The position numbers and the translations under genes are program-made. The notes under the pieces were generated by a model. That model worked only from the letters and a program-made list of their open reading frames with translations. It did no database searches and was not told the origin of the DNA. 64,000 bases of DNA from Anniella stebbinsi (taxonomy: Eukaryota; Chordata; Lepidosauria; Squamata; Anniellidae): the NCBI GenBank assembly GCA_029215795.1, contig JARDYH010000003.1, forward strand, positions 175,472,382-175,536,381, read 5' to 3'. Positions 47,728 to 60,377 of this stretch are shown here, piece after piece. Every line of letters starts with the position of its first letter. The first letter of the stretch is position 1.

Positions 47728-48712
47728 GGTGCCGGTGGTGCTGCTTTATGGTGTTGCCGGGTGTCTCTGGCCCTCACCTGCTGTTCCCCGTTCCGTGTGC
47801 TTGTGGGATGGTTGGGGCTGGTGATCTATTGTGTTTGCTGGGAATGTGTCCAGTTTGGCGGCGGAGGTGTTGCTGCTGGCTGCAGGCACTTCATGACTGT
47901 GGGAATGTTGTGCCTACCTTCGGATGTTTCCCACAATATCCGCAGCTGCCTGACCAGCGTGTTGTGGCGGTGGGCTGCCCACGGGCACCCTTTGCATTGG
48001 CTTTCTACACGGCTTGGGGATGGCCATGGCCGATGAGCACTGTCCGGCCATGTTGGGTGGATGAAGGGGGGCCTCATGAGCGCCGCTTCCCCAACCCGGC
48101 TACTTCAGGGTAAGGCGACGGGAGAGGGCACGTGGCCGTGGGGGGCGTTTTCCCATGAGTTGCGGTGCTCCCTGCTGGGTGAGTGGACAGTGCTCCATGT
48201 GCCTCGGCGACTTGGGACATCTGGGGGTGACACGTGTCCTGAAGCCTCCCCCATCCTTTACCCTCGTTCCTCTATTGTGGCTCTGTTCAGTTGGTGGCTA
48301 TACTTTTTTGTGTGGATGCTGTATGGCTGCATGGAGCACATGCTTCCAGTAGCTGGCCCCTTGTTGATCTCTGTGCTGGCTGTGGGATGGGGGGGAGAGG
48401 CGGCTGCCTTCAGTTGCTATGGCAACATCGGCATCGAGCTGTTGGGGGTGTGCCTGAGCGGCCGGCCGCGTTCAGCCGCTCTTGCCGCTTACCTCTATGG
48501 GCTTTCGTGGTTAAATTCTCAACGCATGGGATTAACGCACGCGCCCCTCCACACGTCACTTCAAACAACTGGCTTCGGGCTAAACAACGTGCAAGCCAAT
48601 TGTTTCTCTCCGTTGCTAAATTGGGCAGAATAGCGAACCGTCAGTAGTTTGTGAGTGGCGTGTTACCCTCCACACGACACAATAAGCATCACTGCTGACG
48701 GTTATTCCCCCC

Positions 48713-48747
48713 CCCCCAGTTGCTTAATTTGTCGTCCGAAACCACCC
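48713..48747 (-). repeat. Right terminal inverted repeat of the Harbinger element
   Basis: Read inward on the minus strand it is GGGTGGTTTCGGACGACA then AATTAAGCAACTGGGGG, followed by a C/G homopolymer. AGA follows the outer end. Confidence 0.88.
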
Positions 48748-50246
48748 AGAGTGTAGTAGAGACTAAGTTCACAGGGATGCAATGACGGTACTTTTTTATT
48801 AGCAGGGACACTGATGTCATCAGCAACACCTCCTCAATCCCTGCCCCACCCCAAACTTCCCTGTTCCTTCTGCGTTTAGTTCTCAGTAGCTAAGAGGAAA
48901 TGGTGGAGTGGCTTTAAGACTCTAGGATTAAAAATGCTCAGCTAAAGGTGGAGATGAAAACTGCACGAACTGGTTTGATGTTATGGATCAACACAGTTCT
49001 GTGCAGTTTTGTACTCCCCTAGGGGCGTAGCTATGGGGACTGTCATGATGAGCACCCTACACTTCAAAATTTACACTACTCCACTGCACAAAACCACACG
49101 TCTGAGCCTTAATCCCATTTTTTCGGCAACTCCATGTCCAGCTGGACCCATGTGCAGCAGTTTCTTTCCCTGCCACTACAGGGGGTCACAGTGCCGAAGG
49201 GCCATGCCCACCTTGCAGCTGCAGTTCAGCCTAGCTTCTTTTTTGACTGTTCTATGTTAGTAGGCTATGGGCTTGTCTATATATACCCTGTTATAGCTGC
49301 GCAGTTGCACCCTGTTGATTATATGACGCAGCTGCTAACTTGCAGCCACATCATGCTATTCCTCATGAAACTGCGCTTTTGATCTTTTACATTGCTCTGA
49401 TGTCACCATTGTCTGTCAGTGGTGGTTGCAGTTTGGATTAAGAGAGTGGGCAGATTTAGGGGTGGATCCCAGTGCAGGGAAGGTGCAGGAAAGCAGGGCA
49501 GGGGGCAGGCTCGACAAGCCTAGTAATGGCTGCCATGATGATATTAAAGTCTGGGGAATGAAAGTAAGGGCATTATGGTGAATAACGCATATATTCAATG
49601 AACTGTAGCAGTGCAGATGGACTGCTACAGGCTTTCAAAGTGGCTCAGAGTTGCCATAAATCAACAACAAAAAGGCTTTTTGTGGTTTTCGTTTCCTCAA
49701 TATTTGCTGCCCATAACTGTTGCCTGACAATGGCGCAGAGATTTTTCCTAGCTGGATAGCCAACACTCACTCCTGCCATATAACCCTATCAATGCTGCTT
49801 CACAGCAGCAATACTGTGGTGTCTGGGGGGAATCAGTAGGCAAAGCGGCATCATATAGACATTCCCCATAATGGTCTGTATTTTACTGAAGCCTGACTGG
49901 GAGTTGACTGGTGAGACGGCTGCAGGTACGACTGCAGCACTGAAGCCAAATTTGTTGCTAGCAGAGTGAAGTATGAAAAGGTACCAATGTTCTGCGTTAC
50001 ACTAAAAAGGGGCAGAAAAGCAGGTTCTGTTAGTGGACATTTGTGTGCTGTTTTTCACCATGCACTCATTTGCATATACTTAGCCTCCCACAGGAGCAAA
50101 TCAGATGGCAAAAGGCATCTCTCTTCAAATGCCTAGTGGATGGGGGATATTTAGGCTGTATGGCCATCTACTTGGGGGGGGGGGGGGAAGAAAGAACGAC
50201 AAGCATTTCTATGGACCTCATAAAATTTTTAAGACAGCTGAAAGTT

Positions 50247-50268
50247 GTGTGTGTGTGTGTGTGTGAGT

Positions 50269-50314
<46 letters not shown>

Positions 50315-50325
50315 GTGAAAGAGAG
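50247..50325 (+). repeat. (GT)n(GA)n compound microsatellite
   Basis: GT units pass into a GA tract with AA interruptions. A G homopolymer lies at 50174-50187. Confidence 0.95.
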
Positions 50326-52054
50326 CACTTCCTATGGGGTACACAAGGGGCATCCTTTGATGCACTAAACCTGCAAAAACTGTTCCCAAAGGAAAAAGTA
50401 GGAAAAAGTAGGATGGGTTTTCTCACCACAAGCAGTAATACTTCTTTCAAACCACCTTCAACTTTCAGGCAGGGGGGAACCTATTCTTTCTCCAGCTTAA
50501 AATTACTGTTCCCGACAATGTTTGTGGTGAACAAAATAGTTGTTAAGGAAGATGCATTCTTATCAAGAGCAAGGTGGGGAAGGTGCACCTGTAAAAGCAA
50601 CTGCTTCTTAATTTTGTCCTAATGAAAGGAATGAAAGGCTTGAACTGACGTCTAGAAGAGATCCATTGTAAGGGCTCCTGGTACAAGGCTCCGTCTGCCA
50701 ATTAAGGCCTCACCTCTCGTGAACTCAGGAGTGGGTTTTAGAAGCTGGTGTGTTTCTGATTCAAAGTCATAATAGTAGTGGCAAAACCTATGGTGGTTCA
50801 TGAGTTTTGAACACACAAAAGCTGGGAAATAATTTTCCAACCACAAGGTGCCTTGGGCAAAGGGGCCAGCATATGTGTGGCAAATGATGAAGGGCAGGAA
50901 TCCCTTGGGATGTACACATGACTGTTGAATTACAGGGCTCTGGGACCCAGCAGTCAACAGCCTGAGTGCTCGGGCCTGTGAGGTATTATGTAATAAAGGT
51001 GTATGTATACAAAGCTGGGAAATAAGGTGTTTGATATAAGGAGGGTTTTCAAGAAGACAATCAAAAGCAACAGAGAAGAAAATTGTATGTCGAAAGTCCT
51101 AACTTTGATCTGATCTTTATCATTTCAATAAATGACATGATCCCTTTGTCTGCAAAAGTGGAGATCATTGGATGCAAGTCGCATGTTTTAGCATCAGCTT
51201 TTGCATGCTCCCTCCCACCTCTCAAATTTTTTTTTTAAAAACCCTGAAAGTATTTTAAATGTAACCCTATTTTGCCTTGTTCTTCAGTCAAATGAGATAT
51301 AAAACTCTCCCTCTGGAGAGATTCACGTGAACCGTACAACATGCTGGCCACTTAAGAACTTATCCTGTGGCAGCTCTAACCCCATGGAAAGGTGGTTTTG
51401 GCCACACAATGAGTAGAACCTTATCCTGGAGCATGACTTCATTTCCTTGGAATTCTCAGCATTTGCTGGAACACTGTGGTGTTTGTCTCACCGTATGAAC
51501 AGAAAGATCTGCACATAGGATGATAATTAAAACTGTAATTATGTGTGCTCAATATTTGTTTGAACACATCCACTGTCTCATTTTTGGTGCATCCCTATAT
51601 AAAGCATGTATTAGGATGAGAGAGAGAGAGGGGGGGGTGGGGGTGGGGGAATGGCTTGTTCAGGCTACCGAGCAAACTTCATAGCTGATCACAGCTTTCA
51701 ACCTGGGTGTTTCAGGTGGCCCTACATCCACCACACTGGCTCTCACATCTGTCCTTCATCTTTCCTCCCTAACCACTTGGAGCTTTTAGCAAAGGAGCCT
51801 GAGCCTGCTTTTTAATTCCTTGCACTTCTCCCTGAAACCAAACAAATCCCCAAAGCATGTGTTGGGATGGCATGCAGATGTATGAGAACTCTTCACTTAT
51901 AATCAGTGGAACCTTTAAGGTGAGACTTCGGGGCAAACATTAAAGGGTCCCCGCAGCAGAATGAACAGGAATATCTCCCCCACCCCACCCCCAAATCCAG
52001 CAGGTCTGGCTTACCACATTTTGAAGTAAACAAAGCAATGTACATTACCATCTA

Positions 52055-52056
<2 letters not shown>

Positions 52057-52092
<36 letters not shown>
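52057..52092 (+). repeat. (GT)n microsatellite
   Basis: About 18 uninterrupted units. Confidence 0.95.
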
Positions 52093-52094
<2 letters not shown>

Positions 52095-52922
52095 GCCCAG
52101 TAAGTCCAGAGTGGGGGATCTAAAACAGTTAAATCCAGACTCTAAAATTACCTAAGTGCATCACTGTGCATAATACACTAGATTTTTATCAAACAAAAAT
52201 CCCTAACTATAGCTGGATAATGATTTGTCCAGTTATCTCTTCAAAACTCAACAGTATGACACTGGAATAATTAATAAATAGGTCATTTTGACATGGCCCT
52301 GACTGAAATTAGAAAATAATGGTGAGCTCCATATTGAGCTCACTACCCTCCCCCTCCCCCTCTCTCTATAGATAAACATATACACATGTAAGACCTACAA
52401 CAAGCTGTCTGTCTCACCCCATAGGACATCTCTTGTTCAGGGCTCCGGCCAGGCTGGAAGACAAACTTCCCATAGTAGCCCTTTGCATCCTATCTCACAT
52501 TGTTCAGGGGACCCCCTGAGCTTATGGAGAAGGATTTCAGGAGATGCAGGTAGCTGGAGGAGGAAGGAAGGGATGGTTATTTTTCACGAACTTCTTTGAT
52601 TTAATTTATTTTAGCATGCAAGTCTCTTTGTCTCAGCTGCTCTCAATCTGCTCTCTATTCCCTCACACACACTTTTTTGTTCAACTGACACTCTAATGTT
52701 CAATGTTTCAACTACTAAGTCATAGACTAAGCCGATGGACTTGTATAGCCTTCCCAACCTCTGGCTTTTTTAGGCCTTTTTTGTTAAATTCCAAAGTGGA
52801 AGTGAGAGCTGCCCATAAAAACCATGGAGAAGTCCAGGATTTTAAAGCAGCTGGGATTGGACAGCATTTGTCCCATTCCAGCCAAACAAAAGGTAGCAGG
52901 ACAGACAAGAGTTCCTGTTTTA

Positions 52923-53439
52923 GGCCATTTCTACACCAGCCTTTTTACCTGGGACTGTCCCTGGGTTGCCCCTATGCATGCAAATGACACACAGGAACTC
53001 CTGGGGGTGGGGGGGATGGACACGGGTTTTCCCTGGGATAAGAGATCCCTGGGAAAACCCAATTCTTCTTGCAGTCCTGGGAATGTCCCAAGACCATGGG
53101 AGGTGTGGGCGCCCGTCCCGCCTGGTGCCCGCTTACTCGTGAGTCAGCAGGCACCAGAAATGGGCACGGAGCCACACTGTGCAGCTCCGAGCCCATCAGG
53201 GGAGAGGGGGGGAGCAAGTCCACCATCCCCAGGATGGCAAGGGGGAGTTGGGGCCCCAATTTCAGGCCGGAAATTGTTATTACCTTACCTTTTTCAATGG
53301 AGCGGCAGTGCGCTCTCCGAATCCTTTTAAAAAATGGTGGATGCGATAGCACTTCCATTTAGAAAGGGGAGGACGATCCTGGAAGCAGGTACATCTGGGA
53401 TTGCCCCCTCCCTCTACACCCGTAGGTGTAGAAAGGGCC
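52923..53439 (-). mobile_element. MITE with GGCCATTTCTACACC ends, copy 2
   Basis: Ends GGCCATTTCTACACCAGCC and, inward from the right, GGCCCTTTCTACACC. Flanks TTA and CTA suggest a 3-bp duplication with one change. CAGGAACTCCTGGG inside matches copy 1 on the opposite strand. Confidence 0.7.
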
Positions 53440-53486
53440 CTAGAGTTCAATGTGAACCTGGAAGTTCCTTCTCCAAACAATGAGAT

Positions 53487-54060
53487 GAACGACTCTGAGC
53501 CTATCTATACAGTCCTTTGGAACGTTCCAAATAGGTGCGTTCTAAAATGTCTTAGGCCACATTACTGAGTACTCACGTTACAGGAGAAAAATTCTTCAGT
53601 CTTTAAAGCGGTGTGTGCGGTCACACACTCTTCTGCCCTGTCTCTTTCTCTTTCGTTTTTACAATGAGTTTAGGGCAAGGCCTTGTGGGAGTTGTAGTTC
53701 AGTCACCCATTTCCTCCTTTGTTCCTCTGTCATTCCCTAGCGAGTACAGGGCTAAGAATTGTGGGTGTTGTAGTTCACTCGCCCACTTCCTCCATAGCCC
53801 CGCTTTCTCCCCCCCCCCCATCAACTGCTAAGCATTTGGGCACCAGTAAACGAAGCCCTGCCCTCATGAATCACAAATGGTAAGGAAGGACACATTATTT
53901 TACTTAAAACAATTTATTAAAGGTGAAACCGTTGTATATAGCTGAAGTGAGTTTAAAAAAAACTCAGGTATTAAACGTTATAGGGAGTGCGTCATGTGGC
54001 CCAAAGAGTTTTCATAACCCTTATAAAACGTTAAAAAACTAGCGTGTAGATCGGATCTCT
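53487..54060. mobile_element. Possible MITE with loosely paired ends
   Basis: GAGCCTATCTATACAGTCC near the left and CGTGTAGATCGGATCTC at the right pair imperfectly. GGGAGTTGTAGTTCAGTC recurs as GGGTGTTGTAGTTCACTC about 72 bp later. Confidence 0.4.
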
Positions 54061-54756
54061 AAAATCTTTTTATCATCTTGGACATTCACAAGTCATTGTC
54101 AACCTATCTGGAACATACTAAAAATAGTATTTTCCTTTTAATTTACAAAAAAACCGCTACATACCTACCCCAAGTATGCAGAAACACTCTCTTATTTTTG
54201 TGTGGCCCTGTTTAACCTCCATACTGATAGGTGCTTGACCATAACTCCAACTGGAAAATCTATTAAATCTATCTAACATGGCTACCAAGCAAAATGAATA
54301 TAGGTTGTGAGGGAGCAACACATGGAGGGTGGTGTCAAAAACAAGGCTTCATAAATATGAGGGATCCCTTATGCAGTTAATGACCATAGGTAAGAAATAT
54401 TAAAAACAATCTCCAATATGGTGCCCATGAAAAGCCACCAGAACAAACCTTTTTAGTGTACTGCAAGCTAATGACCCCAGCTAATGACCCCACCACTTGA
54501 AAAAGCTTATCTTGCTGTTTTATGCTGATATGTTTTTATATGTTTATATTATGTTTTGATATGTTTATATTATGAAGAGAATGACAGCACAAAAGACTAC
54601 ACGTAGGACCCAAGGCACTTGATCCAGTCAAGTGAAAGAGCAACGTGGGGAGGGCAAGAAAATGACACATAGCAGAAGCCGTCAAAGCCAATGCATTCCT
54701 TCAGCTTCAGCTGAGAAAAGGTTTAGGCAATTGGTGGGGGGGAATAAATGCGGTGA

Positions 54757-54830
54757 AGCCAAACAAAGGCAGACATTTACAGCGGTTATCTATTAAGCTA
54801 AACAGAGGCAAACATTTATAGTTATCGGCT
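54757..54830 (+). repeat. Imperfect tandem duplication
   Basis: CCAAACAAAGGCAGACATTT, then ACAGCGGTTATC is followed by CTAAACAGAGGCAAACATTT. Confidence 0.75.
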
Positions 54831-55043
54831 GAAGGAATCTTGATAAAAATCTTGTAACAAGGCCGATGCCAAAATGAATAAGCATTGGTGCCTAATATAC
54901 TGTGACTGCTAAATAAATTTTAGCCAGAAGTAAGCAGCAGTAATATCATGGGGGAGATATTGCGATGACCACCGCTTTCTGTACTGCAGAAAGAAAGAAA
55001 GAACTGTTCCTGGTCTTGTGTGTATGATGGGACTTATGTTGCT

Positions 55044-55363
55044 TAGGCTGACCAGATAAAATCCAGGTCAGGGCTCATGTAACTTTAACAGTTGTAGAGA
55101 AAAGGGAATTTCAGCCAGTGTCATTTGTATGCAATTAGTTCCTGGTGATATTCCCTCTTCATCACAATAGTTAAAGGTGCAGGCACTATACTAGAGTGAC
55201 CATATACAAAAGAAAGCAGGGCCCCTGCAACTTTAACAGTTGTGATGAAGAGGGAATTTCACCAGGAACTAATTGCATACAAATGACACTGGCTGAAATT
55301 CCCTTTTCTTTACAACTGTTAAAGTTACATGAGCCCTGACCTGGATTTTATCTTGTCACCCTA
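55044..55363 (+). mobile_element. hAT-type MITE, 320 bp, same family
   Basis: Nearly identical to the copy at 7976 and the same length. Ends TAGGCTGACCAG and TTGTCACCCTA, with target duplication ATGTTGCT (55036-55043 and 55364-55371). Confidence 0.95.
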
Positions 55364-55439
55364 ATGTTGCTGCATTTCCATTCCATAGTCTACACCATCT
55401 GTCTCTTTGTTCCTGGACCCAATTGAAAGCACAGGGGTT

Positions 55440-55810
55440 GACCATTAAAGACCTAAATGGCTTGTGGCCAGATTACCCCAAAAACTGCCTGCTCCCATAA
55501 GAACCTGCCTGGCCCTTAAAATCAGTAGCAGATGCTCTGCTTTCTGTCCCATCATCCACCCATGAGACCAGATGGGTACATAGGAAAGACAGGGCCTTGC
55601 CGAGGCAATGCCAGACTATGGAGCTTCTTGCCAGTGGAGATCCATCCTGTCCCCTCCTTACCTGTTTTCAGGCATTTAGAGAAGGCTTGTTCATTTCCTG
55701 CTGCTTTTAGAGTATGGCCTAGGTTGTACATTCAGTTTAAAACCACTTTTTGATGGTGCTTTTAAATTCTTATTTATATCTGTTGTAGTCATTTTGATTC
55801 TTTTAATGTC
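55440..55810 (+). mobile_element. LINE 3' end, plus strand
   Basis: The plus strand keeps ARLWSFLPVEIHPVPSLPVF, the LINE ORF2 C-terminal pattern, followed by AT-rich 3' UTR. Confidence 0.65.
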
Positions 55811-56459
55811 TAATTTATAGGTTTTGGGATTATTTGTTTGTAATAGTTGATTGTATAAGCATGGTTTTTATTTTATACCGCATATTACACACCTGTGAAT
55901 AAGTACCAAACCAAAATTGATCTGACTTACAATGAACATAAAGTAATGGATGCAGACTTAGCCCTACCTAGAGTAGACCCACTGATTTCAATGAGAATTA
56001 AGTTAGTCATAACTAACTTTGATCCTATTTATTTCACTGGGTATATTTTAAGCATTGCTAAGGATGTAGGTGTATCAAGAAATGCTAAGCACATTCTCTG
56101 ATCCTCACTCAGAGAATGTGCTTATACCTTTAATAGTGCTCTGAAGCATTACACAAGGCTGTGGCCCCCATATGTCCATCCCATTCCTCTACCAATTCTT
56201 CTGCCCAATAGCCACCTTTTTCATCCAGCTGCTATAGAGCAAAATTAGAGTCCTAAAAGGGTGGATGAGGCAGGCTGTAGCCTCCTCACTTGCTGCCTTT
56301 GTGACTTGGAATGGTATAAACAGCATTGTCTCCAGGTGAGGACCTGGCAAACCTACCTAGAAGGTATCTGGAATGCATCAAACATCACATCAACCCACAA
56401 GGGAAGGACTCCATTGTTTGCTGTCTGAGAAGAGACTTTGACCCCCTCTACAAGAATTC

Positions 56460-56705
56460 GGTTTGATATCTGGTTCTCCGATTATGCGCATCTTCTCGCA
56501 ATCACTGTTACGATAATGACTGTACGCGGGAGGCGGTTAAGCGCATAACTGGTAGCCCTACTGGTTGTTTGAAACGAGCTTTAAAGTGGCTGAAATGTGG
56601 AGAAACGCGCCTCTACCCCTGATTTGCGCTCCGCTCTTGTAGAGGTAAACATTTTAATGAGACTTGAAAGAGCTTTAAACCTCTCATGTAGAGGCACCCT
56701 TTGAA
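56460..56705. other. Possible small element, unclassified
   Basis: CpG-containing stretch (GCGCATCTTCTCGCAATC, GTACGCGGGAGGCGG) unlike the AT-rich surroundings, ending TGTAGAGGCACCCTTT. Paired ends could not be set. Confidence 0.3.
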
Positions 56706-57068
56706 GAACAATTTGATACTTCTTGCCATACTATTTTGCTTAGTAGGGCAGGCTAGACCAATCTGCCTTTGGGGTTTAATGTTGACCATGCTTGCTTGTG
56801 GTGCATCTCCATCATATATGCCCAGCTTGTACATTTGTTAAATAGTTACAAAGACACCATTGGTCTTCAGTGTATTTTCCTCCAAAGGAAATTGACCCAA
56901 TCATGTCTGATTTATTTACATGGGCTTTCTTGGAGATCAATTACTTGATCAATCAGTCTCCATGGAGATCAGTTGACGAACAGAGCCTTCTGTGGGAACT
57001 TACAGACAGCTGTACCACATGAAACTGATAGAGATTGCAATCATGCTGGGGCCATGACTCCACTCAAT

Positions 57069-57568
57069 GGCTCAGTTCGGACGACAGGATAATCAACGGA
57101 GGGGGGAAGAGGCAACTGTCAGTTGTGTTGCTTATTGTGTCGTGTGGAGGGCAACACACAATGCACACACAACTGACGGTACGCTGTTTGGGGCAATTAA
57201 ACAATGGAGAAAAACAACGGGCTTGAACGTTGTTTATCCCAAAATCCGTTGTTTAAAGTGTTGTGTGGAGGGAACCCCCGTCTCTCCGTGTATTACTCCA
57301 CTCAGTCATAGAGTTCGCTGGCCAGAGCAGCCAAAAAAAACTGGCTGCTCTGATACAGCCAGCAGAACTTATGGTGAATGATGGGATACAGCCAGAGGAC
57401 TGAGGGAGGGGGGAGGGAGGAGACTCAGCAGCCCAGAAGGTCACCGGGACTTTCAGCCGCACAATGGGGGGGAGGGGCAACATGTCATGTGGCAGGTGCC
57501 GCAAAAATGACACACCGTGAGTATGCTATTCCCCCCTCCATTGCCTAAAGTGTCATCTGAACTCAGCC
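57069..57568 (+). mobile_element. Non-autonomous Harbinger MITE related to the 6.4 kb element
   Basis: A 500-bp element with inverted ends GGCTCAGTTCGGACGACA and (inward from the right) GGCTGAGTTCAGATGACA, 31 of 40 positions matching, and AAT on both flanks (57066-57068 and 57569-57571). The first about 200 bp inward are clearly related to the right terminal region of 42331-48747 on the other strand. Shared blocks are TTATTGTGTCGTGTGGAGGG, ACTGACGGT and GTGTGGAGGG. It has no coding capacity. It is likely a deletion derivative of the same family. Confidence 0.85.
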
Positions 57569-58291
57569 AATGAGTAGGGCTAGTAATAAACATCTATGGG
57601 ACCCATGGGGTCTGAAGTTCATGTAGATCATAATCTCAGCCTCTGGTGGAATGTCTTCTTTCACCCAGCAATAGCTATTTGAGTTGCAGTCTAGGTTGGC
57701 TTGGTGAACACAACTAAGTAGAATAGCTCAGAGACACTTTTCAAAAACTACTACAAAAAAACTTAGATAATCTAAAAATCCATGTCTATCTTTATGTATC
57801 TATAAAGAGCTGATTATCCCAGACATGAAAGTGTAATGGCAGCTGGAAAAAAAATCAGATATATACTGGGGACAATAAAGATGCCTTTTTGGCACCTTTA
57901 GAGATACAGCAAATCTCTATCAAAATAAATTAAAAACCAAATAGTAAATTCATTTTTTTTCATAAAACGCAGGCACAATTTGATCCATCTGTTCTGTAAT
58001 AACCCAGCTTCTCATTGTCATAAAGTAGTGGGTTGCCTGCCATTTGAGTGTGCCAGAGCTTTTAGAAATGCACATAAAAGTCTTGCAGTAGTTGGAGCCC
58101 ATGCCATTTGTGAGCTAATTAAATCAGGAGATCTACCCATCACAAAATATACTCTCTGACTCTAGCAGCAAGAGCGTTTTGATGGAGAGCTGTATGCTTT
58201 AACAGTAGGGGCCATGCACAACAGAAAGCCTTCTTCCAGAAACATTGCTTTGGTGTACAAATCTCCCAATGCTAATGAAAAGCACAAAGTC

Positions 58292-58607
58292 TAGGGTGAC
58301 CATATGAAAAGGAGGACAGGGCGCCTGTATCTTTAACAATTGTATAGAAAAGAGAATTTCAGCAGATGTCATTTGTATTCATGCAGCACCTGGTGAAATT
58401 CCCTCTTCATCACAACAGTTAAAGTGGCAGGAGCTATGCCAGAGTGACCAGGTACAAAGGAAGGCAGGGCTCCTGTAACTTTAACTGTTGTGATGAAAAG
58501 GGAATTTCAGCAGGTGTTGCATGCATACAATGACACCTGCTGAAATTCCCTTTTCTATACAACTGTTCAAGATACAGGAGTCCTGTCCTTTTCATATGGT
58601 CATCCTA
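58292..58607 (+). mobile_element. hAT-type MITE, 316 bp, related subfamily
   Basis: Ends TAGGGTGACCATATGAAAAG and CTTTTCATATGGTCATCCTA, with target duplication ACAAAGTC (58284-58291 and 58608-58615). It shares the AAAGGGAATTTCAGC and CCCTCTTCATCACAAC blocks with the other two copies but differs at the ends. Confidence 0.95.
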
Positions 58608-58981
58608 ACAAAGTCAGATGTGTTGGGTGTTAGTGATTGCTGATGTCAACCTCAGAACCCAAAGCCATTGCTTACTAAAGGATGTCATACTTCTGCTCTT
58701 CATTCAGCATGAAAGGGCCTCACCCCTGAGCATGCCATTCTTACACACTGGATGACAGAAATGATTGCATTCAACCAATAATGAATGATCTTCAATTTAC
58801 TGCCTCCCCTTCCCCTTTTTTTCTTCACTTCTCCTCGACATGCTATTCAAATCTTGTGCTGAAAAGGAAATGTGTCTTGGTCAGGTTATGCTGAAACAAT
58901 TATGTAAAACATTTCAACCTGTCTTTTTGCTGTAGGAGTCAAAATATGACCTTGTGAGAGTTTGCCCCAACCCCTATTATA

Positions 58982-59196
58982 GACCCAGTTCAGACACCAT
59001 GCTAAGTCACAGTAGTTAAGCATTTTAAGCTAAACATTATGGCTTAGTGTGTCATGCGAATCATGACTCAGCATGTCGTGTGACCCATTCCTAACCATGG
59101 TGGCTGCATAACCATGGTTTAAACTCACTCACTAACCATCTACTGCAAAAGGCCTAGCGGCCTAACCATGGCTTAGCGTGTTGTCTGAACAGGCTC
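58982..59196 (+). mobile_element. Harbinger-like MITE (AACCATGG-rich)
   Basis: Ends GACCCAGTTCAGACACCATGC and, inward from the right, GAGCCTGTTCAGACAACACG. Flanks are ATA and ATT, a possible worn 3-bp duplication. Confidence 0.65.
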
Positions 59197-59421
59197 ATTG
59201 TTGAAGGAGCACAGGAACCAGTAAATGTGGGGGGGGATCAATAATGGTTCGGGTTTGTGGACAGTTGGTTATATAGGATAAATGGGTAGGATCAAAATGA
59301 GGCTTTCTCTGCCAGGCTTCCTACAATGGAAGAATTCTTTGTGGCAGGCAAAGGTAATCTTGGGCTCAAGCCCAATGTACAAAGAACAAAACAAAGTGCT
59401 ATCCTTAACCAAACAAAACAC

Positions 59422-59712
59422 AGTATTTCCCAAAAAGTTAAGGTGTACAACAAATATTTTTAAAAATTATATTTTATACAAGTATATACACATACAATTG
59501 GTGCAATTTGCTATACACATAAAGATTTCTCTATAATATTATTAAAGCAAATTGCTCCTCTTTTTATAAATTGGTGGAGCAATTTGCTTTAATAATATTA
59601 TAGAGAAATCTTTATGTGTATAGCAAATTGCACCAATTGTATGTGTATATACTTGTATAAAATATAATTTTTTAAAATATTTGTTGTACACCTTAACTTT
59701 TTGGGAAATACT
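59422..59712. repeat. Near-perfect long hairpin, 137-bp arms
   Basis: Arms 59422-59558 and 59576-59712 are reverse complements with one mismatch that I can see (T/A run near 59461), separated by 17 nt. Outer ends are AGTATTTCCC and GGGAAATACT. The flanking bases do not continue the match, and no clear target duplication was found. Confidence 0.95.
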
Positions 59713-59739
59713 CAAACCCAATGTGCCAGTTCTCACGAT

Positions 59740-60230
59740 CACAACGAGGGAAATAAGCCACGGCGACTCATTCCCCCCACTGTGCATGCCGGATTTCTCT
59801 AATTACCATATTTTTCTAATTATGTTGCTTGACGTGTCATCTAAACCTGGGTGGCATGGCTTGTTGGGATGTGTGTGCAGCAGCCCTCAAATAATCCAGA
59901 AACATCCCATAGGTTATTTGAGGGTTGCTGCTCCCTCAAATAAACCATGCCGCACGGGTTTGAATGAAATGGCAAGCCACACCAACAGGGGTAATTAGAA
60001 AAGCCTGGCCAGCACGTGACCAGCACTCACAATGGATTATGTTGCTTGTTAACCATACCAGGTTCACACAATTGTTGTAGCCCACCTGCCTCACTTTGCT
60101 GTGGTTAACAAACCACTCAGAAACCATGGGCTGTTTTGTGGTTGTGGGTGATTGTTAACCATGCCAACAACTGAACCTCTGCCAGGTTCAGGCAATAAAA
60201 CAAACCACACTCAATATGGTCGCCCGCCCT
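59740..60230. mobile_element. Possible MITE cluster with short inverted repeats
   Basis: CAGCAGCCCTCAAATAA (near 59878) pairs with TTATTTGAGGGTTGCTG (near 59915). AACCATG and GGTTAAC words recur to about 60200. Ends could not be fixed. Confidence 0.4.
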
Positions 60231-60377
60231 TATAGCAGCCTCCATGGCTTAAATAAGACATGGTGGACTGCTTGATTATGTGAACCAGCCAATTGGTGTC
60301 AAGTGTTTTCAAAGCAGTCTGTCTTCTGCACTAAAATAAAAATGTCTGCATCTAGATTGATTCAGTGACATACATAT

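Larger units (their letters stand above)
42331..48747 (-). mobile_element. PIF/Harbinger DNA transposon, autonomous-type but decayed
   Basis: The 6,417-bp element is bounded by inverted termini matching at 28 of 35 positions (GACTGGTTTTGGACAACA on the left; GGGTGGTTTCGGACGACA on the right, read inward). It is flanked on both sides by AGA (42328-42330 and 48748-48750), a 3-bp target duplication as expected for PIF/Harbinger. Inside, on the minus strand, are the two genes typical of the superfamily: a DDE_Tnp_4 transposase nearer the left end and a Myb/SANT-like protein nearer the right. Both are broken. The element is GC-rich compared with the surrounding intron and contains an (AAAG)n tract. 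It is probably long inactive, but the intact ends suggest it once mobilised shorter relatives. Confidence 0.88.
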
